From: Gammaproteobacteria bacterium
GTDB lineage: Bacteria; Pseudomonadota; Gammaproteobacteria; Steroidobacterales; Steroidobacteraceae
NCBI GenBank assembly: GCA_030043215.1
Contig: JASHYG010000066.1
Coordinates: forward strand, 1 to 7,790
Direction of reading: 5' to 3'
DNA: 7,790 nucleotides
Part shown: piece after piece, positions 1 to 6,836 of the stretch
Layout: every line of letters starts with the position of its first letter
Position numbering within the stretch: position 1 is the first letter of the stretch
Program-made: the position numbers and the translations under genes
The notes under the pieces: model-generated
Told to the model about the DNA's origin: nothing
Databases searched by the model: none
What the model saw: the letters and a program-made list of their open reading frames with translations, nothing else

Positions 1-224
1 GATCGCGTGCCGCCGATGCGGCCCAGCTCGGCCATCCATTCGGGTCCGACAAATACCGACGAGACCAGTGCGGCGACGCTGAGATCGAGGTCCAGACTTT
101 CCCAGTGAAGCCCGCCGCCCCGGCCGAGGACTTCGACCGAGCGCACATCGCCGGGAGCGGCACGCACGGCGCGCGGCTCTATTGAATGATAGCGCGCTGC
201 AGCCCCGCCGAGGGAAACTGTCAA
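1..224 (-). CDS. DUF2442-like protein, C-terminal part, runs off the left edge; 5' end uncertain or degraded
   Basis: The minus-strand frame reads through to position 1 without a stop. It contains GRGGGLHWESLDLDLSVAAL followed by a segment with WMAELGRIGG. This matches my memory of the DUF2442 family, whose members share a G-G-hHWe-lD-DlSv-L core and sometimes carry a WMAELGR-GG tail before a basic C-terminus. The function is unknown; family members are often small, accessory and next to toxin-like partners. The only start that keeps the DUF2442 frame after the upstream in-frame TGA (252-254) is a TTG at 222-224, with AGGA-like bases 10-15 nt before it. The segment before the core (LTVSLGG...) looks shorter than usual, so the gene may be 5'-truncated or a pseudogene. 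Third-position GC is lower than in the housekeeping genes here, as expected of accessory DNA. The family call is from recognition only. Confidence 0.5.
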   Translation of the reverse strand, partial: MTVSLGGAAARYHSIEPRAVRAAPGDVRSVEVLGRGGGLHWESLDLDLSVAALVSSVFVGPEWMAELGRIGGTR

Positions 225-306
225 ACAGCGACACTTCCTGGGATGGAGTAGTCATTTCACGAGGACGTCGCAGACGTGTCGATAGTGCCGGACGTCGTTG
301 AGCGAG

Positions 307-337
307 GTGACGCCGGCGAGCATTTGCGCCCTACAAT
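307..337 (+). promoter_or_regulatory. Possible sigma70-type promoter for the small metallopeptidase
   Basis: TACAAT (332-337) matches the -10 consensus at five of six positions. The best -35 candidate is GTGACG (307-312), four of six, with a 19-nt spacer, so the upstream half is weak. Transcription would begin about position 344, which is exactly the ATG of the next gene. No ribosome binding site is visible there, so a leaderless mRNA is possible. Inference from motif positions only. Confidence 0.3.
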
Positions 338-343
338 GTGCGC

Positions 344-736
344 ATGCGCTTGCGCCCGGGAAACGAAGCCGCCCCGCCACTTCTCGTCCGCCGCTCGCTC
401 GAGCGGATATTCGGCGGGTCGGCACGCGTGGACCAGGTGAAGGTCGTCGAGCTCTCGCTCTTTGCGCGGCTCCATGGCCGCGCCATTGCGACCACGCGCA
501 GGCGGCGCATCTTTCTCCGCGGCAGCGCCGCGGAGTTTTTCAGCGATCCAGTCCTGATGCTGCACGAGTACTGCCACGTGCTGCTGCAGTGGGAGACGGG
601 ATCGCTCACCACGCTCAGATATCTCCGCGAGTGCCTGCGCCGCGGATACTGGAACAATCGCTTCGAGGTCGAGGCGCGCGAGTTTGCTCGCAACCACCAG
701 TTCCAGCTCCGTGAGCTCCTGCGCCAGGGGATGTAG
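344..736 (+). CDS. Small predicted zinc metallopeptidase (HExxH), hypothetical
   Basis: A 130-residue protein with the motif HEYCH at residues 74-78, inside a hydrophobic helix (LMLHEYCHVLLQW). This is the classic zinc-metallopeptidase HExxH: the two histidines would bind zinc and the glutamate would be catalytic. About 30 residues later comes RGYWNNRFEVEAREFA, where E108, E110 or E113 could be the third ligand, as in gluzincin-like folds and the DUF4157-like domains. No signal peptide or membrane segment is seen, so it is probably cytoplasmic. The N-terminus is rich in arginine. I chose ATG 344; a GTG at 338 in the same frame would add two residues. Neither start has a Shine-Dalgarno sequence. 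It stands alone on the plus strand between minus-strand gene fragments, and its substrate is unknown. The metallopeptidase call rests on the motif; the gene is likely real because the motif and helical spacing are coherent. Confidence 0.62.
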   Translation: MRLRPGNEAAPPLLVRRSLERIFGGSARVDQVKVVELSLFARLHGRAIATTRRRRIFLRGSAAEFFSDPVLMLHEYCHVLLQWETGSLTTLRYLRECLRRGYWNNRFEVEAREFARNHQFQLRELLRQGM

Positions 737-740
737 CGGG

Positions 741-782
741 TGCTGCGAGGGAAATGCTGCGGAAGGAATGCCGCGGAGGGTA
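741..782 (+). repeat. Three imperfect 14-bp tandem repeats
   Basis: Three consecutive 14-bp units begin at 741, 755 and 769: TGCTGCGAGGGAAA, TGCTGCGGAAGGAA and TGCCGCGGAGGGTA. Units 1 and 2 agree at 10 of 14 positions, and units 2 and 3 at 11 of 14. The array starts 5 nt after the stop codon of the metallopeptidase gene and ends just before the decayed hydrolase gene. It lies in non-coding DNA. Its purpose is unknown: it could be a repeat-expansion scar or a binding-site cluster. Confidence 0.6.
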
Positions 783-790
783 CGGCGCGC

Positions 791-1119
791 TCAGCCGAGC
801 AGCGCCTCGCGGCGGTGGAGCCGCCGCATGATCAGCAGGTGCTGGCTCAGGGAGGGCACGGTAAGGTGGTCGCGACCACGCCGGGCCCGCCGGCGAGCAC
901 GAAGAGGGGATCCGGACGCTCTCGCAGATTGATGGCCGGCACGCGAGCGACGAACAGCTCGATCTGCCTGCCGTGCGGAGCCGCGGGGTTCTCCGGAACG
1001 GCGGCCCGTGGCGCTCTTCCCGGCAGCCCGAGCCCTAGTCCCAGCACCAGCACCAGCACCGGCGTCGCGAGCGGCGGCAGTTGGTGCCCACCCGTCCGAG
1101 GCTTAGAATGGCCGGCCAA
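791..1119 (-). pseudogene. Remnant of a secreted alpha/beta-hydrolase gene with an internal deletion
   Basis: The 412-nt stretch between the metallopeptidase and mnmG holds two gene pieces on the minus strand. The first (frame 1119 to a TGA at 847-849, TTG start) has a hydrophobic leader VLVLVLGLGLGLPG, built partly from three CCAGCA hexamers (1041-1058). It then has VPENPAAPHGRQIEL and DPLFVLAGGPG. This is the N-terminal pattern of secreted alpha/beta hydrolases of the proline-iminopeptidase/TAP-like kind, in which the GGPG turn helps form the oxyanion hole. The catalytic Ser, Asp and His regions are absent. Around 850-870 coding character passes to another minus-strand frame: the codons for LSQHLLIMRRLHRREALLG (ending at TGA 791-793) nearly all end in G or C. 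I do not recognise that tail; it may be the original C-terminus or a neighbouring gene end fused by the deletion. The segment that normally precedes VPENP also seems short. Confidence 0.5.
1081..1109 (+). promoter_or_regulatory. Probable sigma70 promoter of mnmG
   Basis: TTGGTG (1081-1086) and TAGAAT (1104-1109) are separated by exactly 17 nt. The -10 element matches TATAAT at five of six positions, while the -35 matches only TTG. The start point would be near 1116, giving a leader of about 33 nt before the mnmG ATG. An 8-bp palindrome GGCCGGCC (1110-1117) covers the expected start point. No strong ribosome binding site precedes the ATG. Confidence 0.45.
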
Positions 1120-1148
1120 TTTGCACCCCCAGAGCTCGCTGCCCTTCC

Positions 1149-3059
1149 ATGCGCTTCGCGCACCCCTTTGATGTGATTGTCGTCGGCGGCGGCCACGCCG
1201 GCACCGAGGCGGCGCTCGCCGCCGCGCGCATGGGCGCTTCGACGCTGCTGCTCACGCAGAGCATCGATACGCTCGGCCAGATGAGCTGCAATCCGGCAGT
1301 CGGTGGCATCGGCAAGGGCCATCTCGTCAAGGAAATCGACGCGCTGGGCGGCGCCATGGCCCGCGCGACCGACCGCGCCGGCATCCAGTTCCGAACCCTG
1401 AATGCGAGCAAGGGCCCCGCCGTGCGAGCCACGCGGGCGCAAGCCGACCGCCAGCTCTACCGTCAGGCTATCCGCTCGATCCTCGAAAATCAGCCAAGCC
1501 TGACACTGTTTCAGCAAGAGGCCGCGGACCTGCTCATCGAAGGCGGGCGCGTGCGTGGTGTCGAGACCGTCACCGGCATCCGCTTCTCCTCTGCGAGCGT
1601 CGTACTGACGGTCGGCACATTCCTCGGAGGCAAGATCCACGTCGGCCTCGAGCAGCTGCAGGGCGGACGCGCGGGCGACCCGGCCTCCCTCAAGCTCGCC
1701 GCGCGGCTGCGCGACCTTCCCTTCCGCGTGGGCAGGCTCAAGACCGGCACGCCCCCGCGGATCGACGGGCGCACGATCGACTTCTCGGTCCTGCGGGCGC
1801 AGCCGAGCGACCATCCGGTACCGGTGTTTTCGTTTCTTGGGCGAAGCACTGAGCACCCTAGACAAGTGGAATGTTTCATTACAGAGACTAACGAGCGCAC
1901 TCACGACATCATCCGCGCGGCAACGGATCGGTCGCCGATGTTCACCGGAGCGATCGAGGGCGTGGGTCCCCGCTACTGTCCCTCGATCGAGGACAAGGTG
2001 GTCCGCTTCGCGGATAGGTCGTCGCACCAGATCTTCGTGGAGCCCGAGGGACTCTCGACGCGCGAGGTCTACCCGAACGGCATCTCGACCAGCCTGCCGT
2101 TCGACGTGCAGCTTGATTTCGTGCGCAGCATCCGCGGCTTCGAGCGAGCGCATCTGACGCGGCCGGGCTACGCCATCGAGTACGACTTCTTCGACCCCCG
2201 GGACCTCAAATCCTCGCTCGAGACGAAAGCCGTCCGGGGCCTGTACTTCGCCGGCCAGATCAACGGCACCACCGGATACGAGGAGGCCGCGGCGCAAGGC
2301 CTGGTCGCCGGCATCAACGCTGGCCTGCAGGCACGGGACCGCAACCCGTGGACGCCCCGGCGAAGCGAGGCGTACCTCGGGGTGCTCATCGACGACCTGG
2401 TCACCCGCGGCACGCGCGAGCCCTACCGCATGTTCACCAGCCGGGCCGAGTACCGCCTGCTGCTGCGGGAGGACAATGCGGACCTGCGGCTCACGCCCAT
2501 CGGCCGCGAGCTCGGACTGGTCGACGACGAGCGCTGGCGCCTGTTCGAGGACAAGCGCCGGCTGTCCGACGCCGAGGTGCAGCGCCTCGAGGCGCTGCGC
2601 ATCCATCCGGACACGGTGCCGCCGCGGTGGGCTCAGGACACGTTGCACGGGCCGCTTGGCAGGGACCAGAGCGCCTTCGAGCTCCTGCGGCGGCCGCAGG
2701 TCCGCTACGAGCAGGTGATCGAGCTGACGGGGCCGCCTGCCTGGGACGACATCGACGACCGGCTGCCAAGCCAGGTGCGGCTGCAGGTGGACGTGCGCGC
2801 CAAGTATGCCGGCTACATCGAGCGCCAGGAGGAGGAGATCGAGCGCCAGCGTCACAGCGAGGAGACGCCGCTTCCGGCCGATCTCGATTACTCGCAGGTG
2901 GCCGGGCTCTCGACGGAGGCTCGCCAGCGCCTGGCGGAGATCCTGCCCGCCACCCTCGGTCAGGCGGCGCGGGTTCCGGGCGTGACGCCGGCCGCGATCT
3001 CGATCCTGCTCGTGCACCTGAGGAAGCGCGGTCTTCGCGCGCGCGGCCGCGTCGCGTGA
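1149..3059 (+). CDS. mnmG: tRNA uridine-5-carboxymethylaminomethyl modification enzyme, FAD-binding subunit MnmG (GidA)
   Basis: MnmG works in the cytoplasm with the GTPase MnmE to install the (carboxymethyl)aminomethyl group on C5 of wobble U34 in tRNAs reading two-codon families, using FAD, NADH and methylene-tetrahydrofolate. The 636 residues are full length (the E. coli protein is 629). The FAD-binding GGGHAG is at 13-18 and [14 protein letters not shown] at 45-58. The two cysteines known to matter in E. coli, C47 and C277 (RYCPSIEDK), are at the same numbers here. [16 protein letters not shown] is at 369-384 and [14 protein letters not shown] at 424-437. The C-terminal helical domain that contacts MnmE/tRNA ends in [11 protein letters not shown] at 611-621. 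The ATG at 1149 aligns with the family N-terminus although its ribosome site is poor. pyrF follows after 22 nt. Codons 224-250 have unusually low third-position GC. No mnmE, rsmG or parA is seen nearby. Confidence 0.98.
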   Translation: MRFAHPFDVIVVGGGHAGTEAALAAARMGASTLLLTQSIDTLGQMSCNPAVGGIGKGHLVKEIDALGGAMARATDRAGIQFRTLNASKGPAVRATRAQADRQLYRQAIRSILENQPSLTLFQQEAADLLIEGGRVRGVETVTGIRFSSASVVLTVGTFLGGKIHVGLEQLQGGRAGDPASLKLAARLRDLPFRVGRLKTGTPPRIDGRTIDFSVLRAQPSDHPVPVFSFLGRSTEHPRQVECFITETNERTHDIIRAATDRSPMFTGAIEGVGPRYCPSIEDKVVRFADRSSHQIFVEPEGLSTREVYPNGISTSLPFDVQLDFVRSIRGFERAHLTRPGYAIEYDFFDPRDLKSSLETKAVRGLYFAGQINGTTGYEEAAAQGLVAGINAGLQARDRNPWTPRRSEAYLGVLIDDLVTRGTREPYRMFTSRAEYRLLLREDNADLRLTPIGRELGLVDDERWRLFEDKRRLSDAEVQRLEALRIHPDTVPPRWAQDTLHGPLGRDQSAFELLRRPQVRYEQVIELTGPPAWDDIDDRLPSQVRLQVDVRAKYAGYIERQEEEIERQRHSEETPLPADLDYSQVAGLSTEARQRLAEILPATLGQAARVPGVTPAAISILLVHLRKRGLRARGRVA

Positions 3060-3081
3060 TCGCCGTTGCGGAGCGCAGCGG

Positions 3082-3906
3082 GTGAAGGGGTTCCGCCGAC
3101 AGCTCGGCGAAGCCTGGAACCGCAACGACTCTCTCGTCTGCGTGGGCCTCGATCCGGAGATCGAGCGCTTCCCGCCCGCGATCGCCGCGCAGGCCTCGCC
3201 GATCTTCCAGTTCAACAAGGCCATCATCGATGCGACCGCCGATCTCGTCTGCGCGTACAAGCCGCAGTTCGCGCACTACGCGGCGTACGAGGCGGAAGAC
3301 CAGCTCGAGCGGACGATCGAGTACATCCATCAGCGCTACCCGGGGATCCCGGTGATCCTGGATGCCAAGCGCGGAGACGTGGGGAACAGCGCCGAGCGCT
3401 ATGCGATCGAGGCCTTCGAGCGCTACGGCGCGGACGCGGTGACCGTCAGCCCGTACCTCGGTTTCGATTCCCTGGAGCCGTTTCTGGAATACGAGGACCG
3501 GGGCACCATCGTGCTTTGCAGGACGTCGAACCCTGGCGCGCGAGAGCTCCAGGATCTTCCGGTCGGCGGCCGCAGGCTGTACCAGGTCGTGGCCGAGCTC
3601 GCGGCGACGCGCTGGAACGTGCGCGGGAACTGCGCGCTCGTCGTTGGCGCGACCTACCCCGCCGAGCTCGCGGAGGTGCGGGCGATCGTGGGCGACATGC
3701 CGCTTCTCGTGCCGGGCGTCGGCGCCCAGGGCGGCGATGTCGAGCAGGCGGTCAAACGGGGGCAGACGCCGGACGGCGCGGGGCTCATCGTGAGCTCATC
3801 GCGAGCGATCCTGTACGCCTCCTCCGGAGCCGACTTTGCTGCCGCCGCGCGGGCGGCCAGCCTCTCGATGCGAGACGCCGTCAATCGCGCTCGCCGCCGC
3901 GGCTGA
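3082..3906 (+). CDS. pyrF: Orotidine-5'-phosphate decarboxylase, type 2 (long form)
   Basis: Catalyses the last step of de novo UMP synthesis, decarboxylation of orotidine monophosphate, in the cytoplasm. At 274 residues it belongs to the long type 2 subfamily (mycobacterial, myxococcal and xanthomonad style), not the ~240-residue E. coli type. The signature [17 protein letters not shown] lies at 92-108 with the catalytic K96 and D99. VGLDPE (21-26) and AYKPQFAHY (58-66) form the N-terminal barrel strands. [11 protein letters not shown] lies at 124-134, and [11 protein letters not shown] (209-219) plus SSSRAI (238-243) bind the phosphate. The start is GTG at 3082, supported by GGAG at 3070-3073 eight nt upstream and by a normal N-terminus. 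The 22-nt gap after mnmG, with no promoter seen, suggests co-transcription. It faces trkH. Confidence 0.96.
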   Translation: MKGFRRQLGEAWNRNDSLVCVGLDPEIERFPPAIAAQASPIFQFNKAIIDATADLVCAYKPQFAHYAAYEAEDQLERTIEYIHQRYPGIPVILDAKRGDVGNSAERYAIEAFERYGADAVTVSPYLGFDSLEPFLEYEDRGTIVLCRTSNPGARELQDLPVGGRRLYQVVAELAATRWNVRGNCALVVGATYPAELAEVRAIVGDMPLLVPGVGAQGGDVEQAVKRGQTPDGAGLIVSSSRAILYASSGADFAAAARAASLSMRDAVNRARRRG

Positions 3907-3914
3907 AGCGGCGC

Positions 3915-3968
3915 GGACGCGCTCACCGGCGAAGTCGCACCCCCCGGTCAGGTCGCGCCGGCGCGTCC
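3915..3968. terminator. Possible shared (bidirectional) terminator between pyrF and trkH
   Basis: The 72-nt convergent gap carries nested inverted repeats. GGACGCGC (3915-3922) pairs perfectly with GCGCGTCC (3961-3968). Inside it, ACCGG (3925-3929) can pair with CCGGT (3944-3948). A 12-bp palindrome CGCGCCGGCGCG spans 3954-3965 and would compete with the outer stem. Only a weak pyrimidine run (TCTTTC) follows on the plus strand and there is no T-run on the minus side, so strong intrinsic termination is doubtful. Placement between converging genes is the main support. Confidence 0.35.
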
Positions 3969-3978
3969 TCTTTCATCC

Positions 3979-5427
3979 TCACTTGCGCCAGAACGCCGGC
4001 GTGAACAGCACGAGCACACTCAGGATCTCGAGCCGCCCGAGCAGCATGGAGAGGGTGCAGATCCAGGTCTGCAGGCCGGTCAGGCTGTGATACGTCTTGA
4101 ACGGACCGACCACGCCCAGTCCCGGCCCCATGTTGTTGATGGTCGCGACGATGGCGCCGAACGAGGAGACGAAGTCGAGCCCCGTGGCGAGGAGGGCGAG
4201 CGTCAAGACCGCCGTCGTCATGAAGTAGAGGAAGATGAAGGCGAGCACGGAGCTCGCGACCCGGTCGGGAATGAGACGGCCGCCGATGCGGACGGGCGCC
4301 ACGGCGCTCGGATGCACCAGCAGCTTGAGCTCGCGTCCCGCCTCCCGGGAGAGCACCAGCATGCGGAACATCTTGATGCCGCCTCCGGCGGAGCCCGTGC
4401 TGCAGAGGAAGCAGCACAGGAAGAGCATCCAGAACGGCGCGAGCAGAGGCCAGGTGGTGTAATCGTCCGAGACGAGGCCGGAGGTCGTTGCGATCGAGAC
4501 GACGTTGAACAGCGAGTGGCGGAGCGAGGTGCCGAAGCTCGGATAAACGTGGCGGTAGGTGAGAAGCCCGGCGATTCCGATCACGCTCGCGCCGAGAACG
4601 ATGAGGATCGCCCGCGCTTCCGGGTCCCCGGCGTAGGGCTTGAGCGTCAGCTTCCGCAGCACCGCGAAATGCCGAGCGAAGCTCAAGGAGGCGATGATCA
4701 TCAGCGCGGCGAGCGTGAGCTCGATGGCCGGGGAATGAAAGTAGCGGATGCTCTGATCATGCGTGGAGAAGCCGCCGAGCCCCACCGCCGAGAAGCAATG
4801 GCAGATCGCGTCGAACCACGACATCCCGCAGATCCTGAGCGCGACGATGCCGGCCACCGTGAGGGTGGAGTAGGTGAGCGACAGCGATTTCACCGTGCCG
4901 GTGATCCGCGGCGTCAGCTTGTCTTCCTTGACGGGGCCGGGCGTCTCGCCCCGGTAGAGCTGCATGCCGCCGACGCCTAGGAGGGGTAGCACGGCGATGG
5001 CCAGCACGATGATGCCGAGGCCGCCGCACCACTCGAGCGTGTGGCGCCACAGGTTGATGGACGGCGGCAGCGCGTCGAGCCCCGTGAGGACCGTCGCCCC
5101 CGTGGTCGTGATCCCGGACATCGACTCGAAGAAGGCGCCGGTGAACGAGAGACGCGGCAGCAGGACGACGAGCGGAATCGCCGCCGTGGCGGAGATGAGC
5201 ACCCAGCCGAGCGTCACGAGCAGGAAGCCGTCCCGCGGCTTGAGCTCGCGTGCTCCGCGGCGGGTCGCCGCGGCGATGGCCAATCCGACCGCGGCGCTGA
5301 GCAAGCCGGTGGCGAGGAACGGCGTGGCGGTACCGTCGCCGCTCACCAGCGCCGCGATGATCGGCAGGACGTAGGCGGCACTGAAGACGACGAGCATCCG
5401 CCCGAGCGCGTTGGCGACGGCGAGCAT
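3979..5427 (-). CDS. trkH: Trk system potassium uptake protein TrkH (channel subunit)
   Basis: TrkH is the inner-membrane subunit through which K+ enters; it works as a dimer gated by the TrkA ring. At 482 residues it is the normal length (about 483). Hydrophobic segments run throughout, arranged as four membrane-pore-membrane repeats. The four selectivity-filter glycine regions are visible: GITTTGATV (G110), SAVGLGG (G216), IATTSGLV (G317) and NNMGPGLG (G434). The loop CSTGSAGGGIKMFR (342-355) in the third repeat is the intramembrane gating loop of the family. The start is ATG at 5425-5427 with GAGG eight nt upstream (5436-5439). It lies 31 nt after trkA in the same direction, so the two are almost certainly co-transcribed and act together. 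No residue looks out of place. Confidence 0.97.
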   Translation of the reverse strand: MLAVANALGRMLVVFSAAYVLPIIAALVSGDGTATPFLATGLLSAAVGLAIAAATRRGARELKPRDGFLLVTLGWVLISATAAIPLVVLLPRLSFTGAFFESMSGITTTGATVLTGLDALPPSINLWRHTLEWCGGLGIIVLAIAVLPLLGVGGMQLYRGETPGPVKEDKLTPRITGTVKSLSLTYSTLTVAGIVALRICGMSWFDAICHCFSAVGLGGFSTHDQSIRYFHSPAIELTLAALMIIASLSFARHFAVLRKLTLKPYAGDPEARAILIVLGASVIGIAGLLTYRHVYPSFGTSLRHSLFNVVSIATTSGLVSDDYTTWPLLAPFWMLFLCCFLCSTGSAGGGIKMFRMLVLSREAGRELKLLVHPSAVAPVRIGGRLIPDRVASSVLAFIFLYFMTTAVLTLALLATGLDFVSSFGAIVATINNMGPGLGVVGPFKTYHSLTGLQTWICTLSMLLGRLEILSVLVLFTPAFWRK

Positions 5428-5458
5428 ACGGTGTGCCTCGAGCCCTCGGGCCCCGCCC

Positions 5459-6823
5459 TCAGGCCCCGAGGAACAGGCGCTCGACCGCCTCGACGTGGCG
5501 GCGGTCGGACAGATACAGGATCACGTGGTCGTCGGCGTTCACGACGGTGTCGTGGTGCGCCATGATCACTTCGTCCCCGCGGACGACGGCGCCGATGGAG
5601 GCTCCCTCCGGCAACGGAATGTCCTCCACCCGCCGGCCCACCACGCGTGAGCTCGCCCCGGTGCCGTGGGCGATCGCCTCGAGCGCCTCGGCCGCGCCGC
5701 GCCGCAGCGAGTGGACCTTCACGATGTGGCCGCGCCGCACGTGGGCGAGCAGCGATCCGATGGTGATGGTCTGCGGGGAGATGGCGACGTCGATGCTGCC
5801 GCTCTCGATCAGCTCGGCGTAGGAGGGCTTGTTGATGAGGGCGATCGTCTTGTGGGCACCGAGCCGCTTGGCGAGCATGGCCGAGAGGATGTTGGCCTCC
5901 TCGGAATTGGTGATCGCCGCGAACACGTCCGTGCTGTCGATGTTCTCCTCGACGAGCAGCTCCTCGTCGGCGGCGTCGCCGTTCAGGACGATCGCGTTCT
6001 CCAGCAGCTCGGACACGCGGCGCGCGCGCTGCGGATCGCGCTCGATGAGCTTCACCTGCTGGCTCTTCTCGAGCGCCTTGGCGAGCCTCAGGCCGATGTT
6101 TCCGCCGCCCGCGATCACCACCCGGCGCGCGGTGTCCTCCTCCTTCCGCATCTCGGCCATGATGCGCCGGATGGAGTCGCGCGCGGCGAGGAAGTACATC
6201 TCGTCGCCGTCCTCGATCAGGGTCTCGCCGTCCAGCCGGATCATGCGGCCGGCACGATAGATCGCGAGCACCCGCACCTCGACGCCGGGGACGTGCTCGC
6301 GGAGCTCGCTCAGGCGCCGGCCGACGGCGAGCCCGCCTTGCAAGGCGCGCACGCCGACGAGGCGCACCCGGCCCTCCGCGAAGTCGAGGACCTGCAGCGT
6401 TCCGGGGTAGCGGATCAGACGCTCGATGTACTCCGTCACCAGCTGCTCGGGGCTGATGAACACGTCCACCGCGAGCGCGTCCTCGCTGAAGAGCTCCGGG
6501 CGGCTCGTGTATTCCGACGAGCGGATGCGTGCGATCTTGGTCGGCGTGCGGAACAGCGTGTACGCCACCTCGCAGGCGGTCATGTTGACCTCGTCGCTGT
6601 TGGTGAGCGCGATGATGATGTCCGCCTCGGCCGCTCCCGCGGCCTCGAGGACGATCGGGTACGCCGCATTGCCCGCGACGGTGCGGATGTCGATCCGATC
6701 CTGCAGGTCCCTCAGGATCTCCTCGTTGCTGTCGACGACCGTGACCTCGTTCGCCTCCTCGCGCGAGAGCTGATAGGCCGCCGTCCGGCCGACCTGGCCT
6801 GCACCGAGGATGAGGATCTTCAT
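5459..6823 (-). CDS. trkA: Trk system potassium transporter regulatory subunit TrkA (NAD-binding)
   Basis: TrkA is a cytoplasmic peripheral protein that binds NAD(H) and nucleotides and opens TrkH. It has 454 residues (about 458 in E. coli) in the tandem arrangement RCK_N-RCK_C-RCK_N-RCK_C. The first Rossmann domain starts MKILILGAGQVGRTAAYQL (GAGQVG 7-12), with the acidic D31 ending strand two (VTVVD) as expected for NAD binding, and ALTNSDEVNMTAC at 72-84. The first RCK_C domain spans about 143-225. The second Rossmann domain begins VVIAGGGNIGLRLA (GGGNIG 239-244) with E261, and AITNSEEANILSAM at 303-316. The second RCK_C domain runs about 370-454. The gap to the uvrD stop is only 13 nt and no Shine-Dalgarno sequence is evident, which suggests translation coupled to uvrD. 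trkH follows. Confidence 0.98.
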   Translation of the reverse strand: MKILILGAGQVGRTAAYQLSREEANEVTVVDSNEEILRDLQDRIDIRTVAGNAAYPIVLEAAGAAEADIIIALTNSDEVNMTACEVAYTLFRTPTKIARIRSSEYTSRPELFSEDALAVDVFISPEQLVTEYIERLIRYPGTLQVLDFAEGRVRLVGVRALQGGLAVGRRLSELREHVPGVEVRVLAIYRAGRMIRLDGETLIEDGDEMYFLAARDSIRRIMAEMRKEEDTARRVVIAGGGNIGLRLAKALEKSQQVKLIERDPQRARRVSELLENAIVLNGDAADEELLVEENIDSTDVFAAITNSEEANILSAMLAKRLGAHKTIALINKPSYAELIESGSIDVAISPQTITIGSLLAHVRRGHIVKVHSLRRGAAEALEAIAHGTGASSRVVGRRVEDIPLPEGASIGAVVRGDEVIMAHHDTVVNADDHVILYLSDRRHVEAVERLFLGA

Positions 6824-6836
6824 GCCGGCGTCGCGC

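Noticed and set aside
186..224. Minus-strand TTGACA (219-224) with TATCAT (186-191) as a promoter
   Set aside because: The spacer is 27 nt, far from the 17 nt needed, and the TTGACA overlaps the proposed TTG start of the DUF2442-like frame.
809..827. Perfect hairpin GCGGCGG-TGGAG-CCGCCGC as a terminator for the metallopeptidase gene
   Set aside because: No T-run follows, it is 73 nt past the stop codon, and it falls inside coding-like minus-strand codons for MRRLHRR, so the symmetry can come from arginine codons.
1041..1060. CCAGCA hexamer repeat as a regulatory array
   Set aside because: Three units only, and read on the minus strand they encode the VLVLVL leader of the decayed hydrolase, which explains them.
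740..1171. A plus-strand open frame of 143 codons between the metallopeptidase and mnmG
   Set aside because: It runs into mnmG, has no motif, and lies over minus-strand frames that have clear hydrolase motifs and better codon bias.
1035..3260. A 741-codon open frame on the minus strand opposite mnmG and the start of pyrF
   Set aside because: It is the antisense shadow of strongly coding GC-rich genes, its product is Arg/Ala/Gly-rich with no family motif, and mnmG on the other strand is certain.
4087..4980. A 297-codon open frame on the plus strand opposite trkH
   Set aside because: It has the charged, low-complexity composition typical of an antisense frame over a membrane protein gene; trkH fully explains the region.
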